From an uncultured Clostridia bacterium (GTDB taxonomy: Bacteria > Bacillota > Clostridia > TANB77 > CAG-508), in NCBI GenBank assembly GCA_948560265.1, contig CAOXTD010000027.1, positions 1-11,779 on the forward strand: a DNA stretch of 11,779 nt, given 5' to 3'. Shown here in pieces: positions 6,976 through 11,779 of the stretch (position 1 is the first letter of the stretch; each line of letters begins with the position of its first letter). Position numbers and translations under genes: made by a program. Below the pieces are notes generated by a model. It made no database searches, was not told where the DNA came from, and saw only the letters and a program-made list of their open reading frames with translations.

Positions 6976-7506
6976 ATGTCTCAAGAAAAAGAAAACATGC
7001 CAAGATGGTATGTTGTTCATACCTATTCAGGTTATGAGAATAAGGTTAAAACAGACTTAGAAAAGACAATAAAAAACAGAGAATTAGAAGAATTCTTTTT
7101 TGATATTATTGTTCCTATGGAAGAACAAATTGAGATTAAAGATGGACAAAGAAAGACAAATTTAAAGAAAGTTTTTCCTGGATATGTTTTAATTAAAATG
7201 ATTGTAACAGAAAAAACATGGTATATTGTTAGAAATACAAGAGGTGTTACAGGGTTTGTTGGTTCAGGAACTGATCCAATTCCATTAACAGAGGAAGAAA
7301 TTAGAAAAATGGGATTTGAACAAATGACAGTAAATGTAGATTATACTGTAAATGATTCTGTTAGAATTATGAATGGACCTTTTACAGATTATACAGGAAC
7401 TGTAACAGAAATCAACAAAGAAAAACATAAAGTAAAAGTATTAGTATCCATGTTTGGAAGAGAAACACCAGTTGAGTTGGAGTTTTCTCAAGTCCAAAAA
7501 GTATAA
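6976..7506 (+). CDS. nusG: Transcription termination/antitermination protein NusG
   Basis: This 176-aa protein has the normal NusG layout. The NGN domain (about 9-117) begins PRWYVVHTYSGYENKV and contains FPGYVLIKM (67-75) and the RNTRGVTGFVG segment; it binds the RNA polymerase clamp. A short linker leads to the KOW domain (about 122-176) with VNDSVRIMNGPFTDYTGTV. In Firmicutes NusG affects pausing and couples transcription to other processes. TAGGAGGCTG (6960-6969) sets the start, 20 bases after the secE stop. No odd residues or insertions are seen. It is followed by a 198-bp gap with two copies of a structured repeat before rplK. Confidence 0.98.
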   Translation: MSQEKENMPRWYVVHTYSGYENKVKTDLEKTIKNRELEEFFFDIIVPMEEQIEIKDGQRKTNLKKVFPGYVLIKMIVTEKTWYIVRNTRGVTGFVGSGTDPIPLTEEEIRKMGFEQMTVNVDYTVNDSVRIMNGPFTDYTGTVTEINKEKHKVKVLVSMFGRETPVELEFSQVQKV

Positions 7507-7509
7507 ATT

Positions 7510-7547
7510 AAGTTAGCTGTTCGAACGCAGTGAGTTACAGATAACTT
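7510..7547 (+). repeat. Structured repeat, copy A (nusG-rplK gap)
   Basis: The copy starts AAGTTAGCT, ends GAGTTACAGATAACTT, and can fold as a stem. The outer helix AAGTTA/TAACTT and inner helix TAGCT/AGTTA are separated by the unpaired CAGA on the 3' side. It begins three bases after the nusG stop. The second hairpin found after copies B and C is missing here; an unrelated stretch (7548-7568) leads into copy B. Confidence 0.75.
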
Positions 7548-7568
7548 ATGCAGAAACAAAGTGTAGCA

Positions 7569-7632
7569 AAGTTAGCCGTGCGAAGCAAAGCGAGCTACAG
7601 ATAACTTATACAATCGAGTGAAACCAGATTGT
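7569..7632 (+). repeat. Structured repeat, copy B (nusG-rplK gap)
   Basis: The main stem AAGTTA/TAACTT (7569-7574 with 7602-7607) has inner TAGC/GCTA and the same CAGA bulge as copy A. A second hairpin ACAATC/GATTGT (7610-7615 with 7627-7632) starts two bases later. Compared with copy A, the inner stem changes a G-U pair to G-C, which keeps the fold. No T run follows, so it is not a terminator. Confidence 0.78.
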
Positions 7633-7645
7633 AAGAATTAGTTAA

Positions 7646-7665
7646 TAATCTAAATTTTTAGATTA
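7646..7665 (+). promoter_or_regulatory. A/T-rich hairpin upstream of rplK
   Basis: TAATCTAAA (7646-7654) is the exact complement of TTTAGATTA (7657-7665). It lies 22 bases upstream of the rplK ribosome binding site. There is no T run after it. It could be part of a leader for L11/L1 control, but I cannot recognise the L1-binding motif. Confidence 0.35.
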
Positions 7666-7704
7666 ATATACATATTATAAAACTTAGAAGGAGGTGCTAG
7701 AATA

Positions 7705-8133
7705 ATGGCAGAAAAAGAAATCGGAAGTGTAGTAAAACTACAAATTCCAGCAGGAAAGGCAAGTCCAGCTCCACCAGTAGGACCAGCATTAGGTGCTGCA
7801 GGTGTTAACATTATGGATTTCGTAAAACAATTCAATGATAAAACTGCACAAATGGGAAATACAGTTATTCCAGTTGTTATTACAGTATATAAAGATAAAT
7901 CATTCGAATTTATTACTAAAGAACCACCTATGGCAGTTTTAATTAAACAAGCCGCAAAAATAGAAAAAGGTTCAGGAAAACCTAATAGAGATAAAGTTGC
8001 TAAATTAAATAAAGCACAAGTAGAAGAAATTGCTAAAAAGAAAATGCCAGACTTAAATGCAGCATCATTAGAAGCTGCTATGAGTATGGTAGCAGGAACT
8101 GCAAGATCTATGGGTGTTGTAGTAGAAGACTAA
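7705..8133 (+). CDS. rplK: 50S ribosomal protein L11
   Basis: This 142-aa L11 is full length. The N-terminal domain has the family signature VKLQIPAGKASPAPPVGPALG (proline-rich, about 10-30) followed by GVNIMDFVKQFN. The C-terminal 23S-binding domain (about 70-142) includes KGSGKPNRDKVAKL and ends MVAGTARSMGVVVED. L11 binds the GTPase-associated region of 23S rRNA with L10-L12 and is needed for stringent-response sensing by RelA-type enzymes. AAGGAGGTG (7688-7696) sets the start. It is followed by rplA after a 73-bp gap, the standard order. Confidence 0.98.
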   Translation: MAEKEIGSVVKLQIPAGKASPAPPVGPALGAAGVNIMDFVKQFNDKTAQMGNTVIPVVITVYKDKSFEFITKEPPMAVLIKQAAKIEKGSGKPNRDKVAKLNKAQVEEIAKKKMPDLNAASLEAAMSMVAGTARSMGVVVED

Positions 8134-8184
8134 TTTTACTATAACTTAAGTAAAATGAATTGGGAGAAATAGTAAGGCTATTTC
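8134..8184 (+). promoter_or_regulatory. Two hairpins in the rplK-rplA gap
   Basis: TTTTACT/AGTAAAA (8134-8140 with 8149-8155) begins right after the rplK stop. GAAATAG/CTATTTC (8166-8172 with 8178-8184) ends 9 bases before the rplA ribosome binding site. Neither is followed by a T run, so they probably tune mRNA processing or translation of rplA. The role is inference. Confidence 0.4.
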
Positions 8185-8206
8185 GCTATCACCAAAGGAG
8201 GTAAAA

Positions 8207-8890
8207 ATGAAAAAAGGGAAGAGATATCAAGAAGCTGCAAAGCTAGTAGATAGTAAAAAAATGTATAGTGCAAAAGAAGCACTAGAAACAATTGAAAAAA
8301 TGCCAAAAACAAAGTTTGATGAAACTGTTGAACTACATGTAAAATTAGGTGTTGATTCAAAACAAGCTGACCAACAAGTAAGAGGTACAACAGTACTTCC
8401 AAATGGTACAGGTAAAACACAAAGAGTATTAGTATTTGCTAAAGGACCAAAAGCAGAAGAAGCTACAAAAGCTGGAGCTGACTTTGTTGGGGCAGAAGAA
8501 TTAATACCAAAAATTGAAAAAGAAAATTGGTTTGATTATGATGTAATCGTAGCAACACCAGATATGATGGGTGTGGTAGGAAGATTAGGTAAAGTATTAG
8601 GACCAAAAGGATTAATGCCAAACCCTAAATCAGGAACAGTAACAATGGATGTTACAAAAGCAATTAATGAAATCAAATCGGGTAAAGTAGAATACAGATT
8701 AGACAAAAATAACATTGTTCACCTAGGTTTTGGTAAAGTTTCATTTGGAGCAGAAAAATTGCTAGAAAACTATGAAACAGTAATGGGAGCTATTATTAAA
8801 GCAAAACCATCAGCTGCAAAAGGACAATATATTAAAAGTGTAGCAATTACTACTACAATGGGACCAAGTATGTATATTGATCAAAAATAA
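8207..8890 (+). CDS. rplA: 50S ribosomal protein L1
   Basis: This 227-aa protein is close to the usual length of bacterial L1 (about 230). The start KKGKRYQEA, the segment VRGTTVLPNGTGKTQRVLVFAKG, and the strongly conserved GRLGKVLGPKGLMPNPKSGTV region (about 125-145) identify it. The two-domain fold binds the L1 stalk of 23S rRNA and moves deacylated tRNA out of the E site. In many bacteria L1 also represses its own operon by binding mRNA; no clear L1-binding mimic is recognisable here. AAAGGAGGT (8194-8202) sets the start. The gene ends at the start of the rplJ leader, its last base abutting the GGTAA of that structure. Confidence 0.98.
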   Translation: MKKGKRYQEAAKLVDSKKMYSAKEALETIEKMPKTKFDETVELHVKLGVDSKQADQQVRGTTVLPNGTGKTQRVLVFAKGPKAEEATKAGADFVGAEELIPKIEKENWFDYDVIVATPDMMGVVGRLGKVLGPKGLMPNPKSGTVTMDVTKAINEIKSGKVEYRLDKNNIVHLGFGKVSFGAEKLLENYETVMGAIIKAKPSAAKGQYIKSVAITTTMGPSMYIDQK

Positions 8891-9008
8891 GGTAATATAG
8901 CCTAAGAAAGTAAGCAAAAAAGTAAGCCTTACCGAGGCAAAGAAAATGAGCGGATATAAAATCCAATCAATCTTTGTTTCGTGTAAAGCAAAAATTGATT
9001 GGATTTTT
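8891..9008 (+). promoter_or_regulatory. L10-leader-like RNA with attenuator hairpin, upstream of rplJ
   Basis: The 221-bp gap between rplA and rplJ begins with GGTAA (8891-8895), which pairs with TTACC (8929-8933). The following CCGAGGC (8932-8938) resembles the conserved end of the Firmicutes ribosomal protein L10 leader. GCCT (8900-8903) could alternatively pair with AGGC (8935-8938). Next is a terminator-like stem (8958-9007). Known biology: in Bacillus the L10-L12 complex binds this leader and controls rplJL by attenuation. The position fits exactly; the fold has not been tested against a covariance model. Confidence 0.65.
8958..9008 (+). terminator. Attenuator terminator in the rplJ leader
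   Basis: AAAATCCAATCAAT (8958-8971) and its perfect complement (8994-9007) form a 14-bp stem. The loop carries a further CTTTG/TAAAG pairing. The T run (9004-9008) is short and partly in the stem, consistent with partial rather than complete termination, as expected for a conditional attenuator inside an operon. Confidence 0.72.
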
Positions 9009-9111
9009 AATTTACTTTAAGTTACAATCATATTACAGAATTGCTAAAAGCTTACGGAAAGGAAGATTCCTTATCAAAGATAAGAAAAGATATATTATAG
9101 GAGGTGAAAAA

Positions 9112-9609
9112 ATGGCAAGCAATACCGTTTTAAAACAAAAAGAAGAAGAAGTAAATAAACTAGCTGAAAAACTAAAAGATGCAAAAGTAATTCTTTTAAC
9201 AGATTACAGAGGAATTAATGTTGCAGATGTAACAAAATTAAGAACAGATTTAAGAGAAACAAACAGTGAATATAAAGTTATTAAAAACAACATTATTAAA
9301 AGAGCATTAAATGTAAATGGAGAAAATGGATTAGATGATTTATTAGAAGGTCCAACAGCAATTATTATTGGAACAGAAGATTACTTAGAACCATCAAAAG
9401 TTATCTACAATTTCTCAAAGAAAAATGATTTCTATAAAATCAAAGGTGGAATCATTGAAGGAAAGGTAATGACAGCTGAAGAAATTATTACTTTAGCAAA
9501 ATTACCATCAAGACAAGAACTTCTTGCAAAATTGGCTGGTGCTTTACTTGGAAATATTACCAAGTTGGCAGTTGCATTAGATGCAGTTAAAGTTCAAAAA
9601 GAAAATTAA
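9112..9609 (+). CDS. rplJ: 50S ribosomal protein L10
   Basis: This 165-aa L10 is the base of the L12 stalk. The N-terminal rRNA/L11-binding domain has VILLTDYRGINVADVTKLRTDLR (about 27-50), followed by YKVIKNNIIKRAL and GPTAIIIG. The C-terminal helix (about 130-165, LPSRQELLAKLAGALLGNITKLAVALDAV) binds L12 dimers. The open frame extends upstream to an ATG at 8974, but that start lies inside the attenuator stem-loop and lacks a ribosome binding site. The ATG at 9112 follows TAGGAGGTG (9099-9107) and gives the normal family length. The TAA stop overlaps the first bases of repeat copy C. Control is probably by the L10-like leader upstream. Confidence 0.97.
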   Translation: MASNTVLKQKEEEVNKLAEKLKDAKVILLTDYRGINVADVTKLRTDLRETNSEYKVIKNNIIKRALNVNGENGLDDLLEGPTAIIIGTEDYLEPSKVIYNFSKKNDFYKIKGGIIEGKVMTAEEIITLAKLPSRQELLAKLAGALLGNITKLAVALDAVKVQKEN

Positions 9610-9671
9610 GTCAGCTGTACAAAGCGAAGCAAGTTACAGATGATTTATGCAATCGAGCATATGCGAGATTG
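9608..9671 (+). repeat. Structured repeat, copy C (rplJ-rplL gap)
   Basis: This is the same architecture as copy B. The main stem AAGTCA/TGATTT (9608-9613 with 9641-9646) has inner AGCT/AGTT and the CAGA bulge, then a second hairpin CAATC/GATTG (9650-9654 with 9667-9671) four bases on. Relative to A and B, a T-A pair of the outer stem is C-G, a compensatory change, and a G-C is G-U. The main stem starts inside the rplJ stop codon. Confidence 0.78.
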
Positions 9672-9712
9672 TAAACATTATTATTAAAATTTAAGAAGGA
9701 GGTCATTTTAAA

Positions 9713-10081
9713 ATGGCAAAAATTGATGAATTATTAGAGACTATCGACACTTTAACAGTTGTTGAATTGGCTGAATTAGTAAAAGGAATTGAAGAAAAAT
9801 ATGGAGTATCTGCAGCAGCAGTTGCTGCACCAGTAGCAGGTGGAGCAGCAGCAGGAGCAGCTGAAGAAAAATCAGAATTTAATGTAGTATTAAAAGATGC
9901 TGGAGCAAACAAAATCCAAGTAATCAAAGTAGTTAGAGATGCTACAGGATTAGGATTAAAAGAAGCTAAAGATTTAGTTGATGGAGCACCAAAAGCAGTT
10001 AAAGAAGGCGTTAAGAAAGAAGAAGCAGAAGAATTAAAAGCTAAATTTGAAGAAGCAGGAGCTACTATTGAATTACAATAA
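9713..10081 (+). CDS. rplL: 50S ribosomal protein L7/L12
   Basis: This 122-aa protein has the standard L7/L12 architecture. The N-terminal dimerisation and L10-binding domain (1-33) is followed by an Ala/Gly-rich flexible hinge (about 34-52) and a C-terminal factor-binding domain (about 54-122) with KIQVIKVVRDATGLGLKEAKDLVDGAP. Multiple copies on L10 recruit and stimulate the translational GTPases. AAGGAGGT (9696-9703) sets the start. A 103-bp gap with repeat copy C separates it from rplJ. It is the last gene before a strong terminator; in most Firmicutes rpoB follows instead. Confidence 0.98.
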   Translation: MAKIDELLETIDTLTVVELAELVKGIEEKYGVSAAAVAAPVAGGAAAGAAEEKSEFNVVLKDAGANKIQVIKVVRDATGLGLKEAKDLVDGAPKAVKEGVKKEEAEELKAKFEEAGATIELQ

Positions 10082-10117
10082 TTTGAGATTGTAGTTTATA
10101 ATGAATGAAAAGATACA

Positions 10118-10163
10118 AAAAACACATTTAATGTTAATCTAGACTAACATTAAATGTGTTTTT
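10118..10163 (+). terminator. Rho-independent terminator after rplL
   Basis: A 19-bp perfect inverted repeat has its left arm at 10118-10136 (AAAAACACATTTAATGTTA) and its right arm at 10145-10163, with loop ATCTAGAC. The right arm ends in TTTTT. The A run on the left flank would give a T run on the other strand, so it may work both ways. It closes the ribosomal protein operon and isolates it from the repeat-protein gene. Confidence 0.92.
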
Positions 10164-10246
10164 ATTTGAATTCAAAAAGTATATTAGTAAAGAATGATTT
10201 GATGCAATATAAAAATTAAATTATAGGTTAAAAGTATACATAAGAT

Positions 10247-10275
10247 TTGACGACTTTAGAAAAATATAGTATAAT
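10247..10275 (+). promoter_or_regulatory. Sigma-A promoter of the repeat-protein gene
   Basis: TTGACG (10247-10252) and a perfect TATAAT (10270-10275) are 17 bp apart. Transcription would start near 10282, leaving a leader of about 75 nt. A small AGGG/CCCT hairpin (10285-10300) would lie at the 5' end of that leader. This is a complete, near-consensus promoter, so the gene is probably transcribed on its own. Confidence 0.85.
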
Positions 10276-10357
10276 ATATTATACAGGGACAATGTGCCCT
10301 TTTATATATATAAATTCTGGAGCGTGATTGAGCTCTAATTTTAAGGAGGAAAACAGC

Positions 10358-11779
10358 ATGAAAGAAAATCGGAAAAAGATAGCTATCGTGGCTATCGCAG
10401 CTCTTGTGGTACTGGCACTTGTGCTTGGACTGCGGAGCTGCTCACAGCAGGAGCAGCAGAGTCCTGAAAACAGTGTGAGCGTTGAGCAGGAAAACAACAC
10501 TCCTGGACCGGACGCTGACAATGACGACAAGTCATCAACAGGAGGAGGCGACAGAATTACGAAAACTCTGGATCATGATGCTTCGAAGGATGCATCAGGA
10601 ACGACAACAGATCCGAAAAAGGATGGGACGAAGACTGATGGTTCGGGGACCAAGTCAGACGGAACAAGCACGAAGCCCTTGGGAAAGACAGATCCTGTAC
10701 AAGACACTGACTATACTGTTCCTAATGGGCTAAAAGGAACTGCGGGTAATAAGTTGTCCACTGTGTCGTTGGGCAACAGCCACTTAGTTTGGAGCAATCC
10801 GAACGAAATTCTGTCGGCAAGTAAAAGGCTGTATAAAGCAAAGTTCGTGGAAACCAGCACCAAAAACGAAAAGATTGTCTGGGTGGCAGTAACTGTTACC
10901 AAAACCAATCCTGTAGAAGGTACTGATTACACAATCCCGACAGGATTAAAAGGGACCGCAGGCAATAAGCTGTCCACTGTATCGTTAGGCAATAGTCACC
11001 TGGTTTGGAACAATCCAAACGAAACTCTGTCGACTGGCAAAACACTGTACGAGGCTCGGTTCGTTGAGACTGACACCAAAAATGGAATCACTGTAAAGGT
11101 AAAAGTTACCGTACAGAAGGATTCTGGAAATGGCGGTGGAAGCGATACAACGAAAACAGATCCTGTAGAAGGTACTGACTATACCATTCCGACTGGACTA
11201 AAAGGCACTGCAGGCAACAATTTGTCGACTGTGTCATTAGGCAATAGCCACTTGGTCTGGAGTAATCCGAACGAAGTTCTGTCGGCTGGTAAAACGCAGT
11301 ACGAAGCTAAGTTTGTTGGGACCAGTACCAAAAACGAAAAGATAGTCTTGGTAACAGTAACTATAACCAAAGCTAATCCTGTAGAAGGTACTGATTACAC
11401 CATACCGACAGGACTGAAGGGAACCTCTGGGAAAAAGCTGTCAAGTGTGTCTCTAGGTAACAGCCACTTGGTTTGGAGTAATCCAAACGAAACCCTGACG
11501 ACAGGCAAAACACAGTACGAAGCTCGGTTTGTCGAAACCGATACCAAGAATGGAATCACTGTAATGGTAAAAGTTACCATACAGAAAGATTCTGGCGGTA
11601 ACACTGGTGGCAACACTGGTGGAAATACTGGCGGCAACACTGGTGGCAACACTGGTGGAAATACTGGCGGCAACACTGGTGGGAATACTGGTGGCAACAC
11701 TGGTGGAAATACTGGCGGAAATACTGGTGGAAACACTGGCGGAAACACTGGTGGGAATACTGGTGGAAACACTGGTGGA
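10358..11779 (+). CDS. Secreted/anchored Ig-like repeat protein with Asn-Thr-Gly-Gly tail (partial, 3' end missing)
   Basis: 474 codons stay open to the window edge with no stop. The start is set by AAGGAGGA (10343-10350). Residues 1-28 (MKENRKKIAIVAIAALVVLA, then LVLGLRSC) form a signal or anchor helix. Cys28 could be lipidated, but Arg at -2 makes the lipobox poor. Residues 29-110 are a polar Gly/Ser/Thr/Lys/Asp linker. Four repeats of about 72 aa follow, from residues 112, 184, 268 and 340, each with PVxxTDYTxPxGLKGT, SLGNSHLVWxNPNE and a final beta-rich VTVTK or VTVQK. They resemble the bacterial Ig-like 'GLTATYG' repeat class of surface proteins. Residues 415-474 are 15 exact NTGG units. 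No sortase motif is visible; one could lie beyond the window. An adhesin or cell-surface role is likely but unproven. G+C-rich codons differ from the neighbours. Confidence 0.88.
   Translation, partial: MKENRKKIAIVAIAALVVLALVLGLRSCSQQEQQSPENSVSVEQENNTPGPDADNDDKSSTGGGDRITKTLDHDASKDASGTTTDPKKDGTKTDGSGTKSDGTSTKPLGKTDPVQDTDYTVPNGLKGTAGNKLSTVSLGNSHLVWSNPNEILSASKRLYKAKFVETSTKNEKIVWVAVTVTKTNPVEGTDYTIPTGLKGTAGNKLSTVSLGNSHLVWNNPNETLSTGKTLYEARFVETDTKNGITVKVKVTVQKDSGNGGGSDTTKTDPVEGTDYTIPTGLKGTAGNNLSTVSLGNSHLVWSNPNEVLSAGKTQYEAKFVGTSTKNEKIVLVTVTITKANPVEGTDYTIPTGLKGTSGKKLSSVSLGNSHLVWSNPNETLTTGKTQYEARFVETDTKNGITVMVKVTIQKDSGGNTGGNTGGNTGGNTGGNTGGNTGGNTGGNTGGNTGGNTGGNTGGNTGGNTGGNTGGNTGG
10691..11158 (+). repeat. 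First A-B super-repeat of the surface protein
   Basis: This 468-bp unit encodes one type-A repeat (ending STKNEKIVWVAVTVTK) and one type-B repeat (ending DTKNGITVKVKVTVQKDSG), followed by a GNGGGSDTTKT linker. It is homologous along its length to the next unit. Differences are spread over third codon positions, with the SLGNSHLVW core unchanged. Confidence 0.88.
11159..11599 (+). repeat. Second A-B super-repeat of the surface protein
   Basis: This unit again reads type A then type B. The linker after B (DSGG) leads straight into the NTGG tract instead of another Ig-like repeat. Repeat 3 resembles repeat 1 more than repeat 2 (shared STKNEKIV), and repeat 4 resembles repeat 2 (shared DTKNGITV), so the pair was duplicated together. 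Confidence 0.88.
11600..11779 (+). repeat. 12-bp tandem repeat, 15 units, encoding Asn-Thr-Gly-Gly
   Basis: Exactly 180 bp of the unit AAYACTGGYGGN is in frame, each unit encoding N-T-G-G. Units vary only at third positions (AAC/AAT, GGT/GGC, GGA/GGC/GGT/GGG). The array reaches the last base of the window, so the true copy number is unknown. Regular short repeats like this are prone to slippage and to collapse in assembly. The minus-strand reading (Phe-Pro-Pro-Val repeats) is a shadow. Confidence 0.95.

Noticed and set aside
7510..7632. Terminator between nusG and rplK
   Set aside because: The hairpins there are not followed by T runs, and rplK lacks its own clear promoter, so the operon most likely continues through.
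8974..9111. Longer N-terminus for L10 starting at 8974
   Set aside because: It would begin inside the attenuator hairpin without a ribosome binding site and add 46 residues not found in L10; the ATG at 9112 has a strong site.
11395..11772. Minus-strand ORF encoding Phe-Pro-Pro-Val repeats
   Set aside because: It is the complementary reading of the in-frame NTGG repeat array of the plus-strand gene, which has a promoter, ribosome binding site and signal segment.
11600..11779. CRISPR-like array
   Set aside because: The units are 12 bp with no spacers and are in a reading frame; this is a coding tandem repeat.

Overview
The window comes from an AT-rich, low-GC Gram-positive bacterium, most likely a Clostridia-type Firmicute. 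The basis is strongly A/T-biased codons, strong AGGAGG-type ribosome binding sites, sigma-A-like promoters, a two-CxxC L33 protein, a flavodiiron protein typical of anaerobes, and the gene order rpmG-secE-nusG-rplK-rplA-rplJ-rplL. No species can be named from the sequence alone.

Layout. Positions 1-678 hold the 3' end of a 23S rRNA, a spacer without tRNA and a complete 5S rRNA, closed by a long A/T hairpin. Positions 896-3695 hold three plus-strand genes: an unrecognised 314-aa protein overlapping a flavin reductase-like protein by 4 bases, then an FprA-type flavodiiron protein. The last fits O2 or NO detoxification. A perfect 16-bp terminator hairpin, which contains the fprA stop codon, separates these from a convergent minus-strand gene (3712-5973). 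That gene encodes a membrane sensor with an extracellular sensor region, a degenerate GGDEF domain and an intact EAL domain, so it is probably a cyclic-di-GMP phosphodiesterase. Its leader (5974 to about 6100) has two hairpins and no Shine-Dalgarno sequence near the ATG.

A strong promoter at 6239-6267 starts the translation/transcription operon rpmG, secE, nusG, rplK, rplA, rplJ, rplL (6343-10081). rpmG is only 54 codons. SecE carries an unusual Asn/Thr-rich tail. An L10-leader-like region with an attenuator hairpin precedes rplJ. Three copies of a structured repeat of about 40-65 nt lie in the nusG-rplK and rplJ-rplL gaps and show compensatory base changes. A 19-bp terminator follows rplL, and rpoB, the usual next gene, is not in the window.

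Instead, a textbook promoter (10247-10275) drives an open-ended gene (10358 to the window end) for a secreted or membrane-anchored repeat protein. It has an N-terminal hydrophobic segment, a polar linker, four Ig-like repeats arranged A-B-A-B, and fifteen Asn-Thr-Gly-Gly units running off the edge. Its codons are visibly richer in G+C than those of the neighbours, suggesting a different origin or selection regime. The window starts in an rRNA gene and ends in a 12-bp tandem repeat, as a short-read contig limited by repeats might.

The strongest candidates for something undescribed are the covarying structured repeat in the ribosomal protein operon, the sequon-dense SecE tail, and the A-B-A-B surface protein standing where rpoB is expected.
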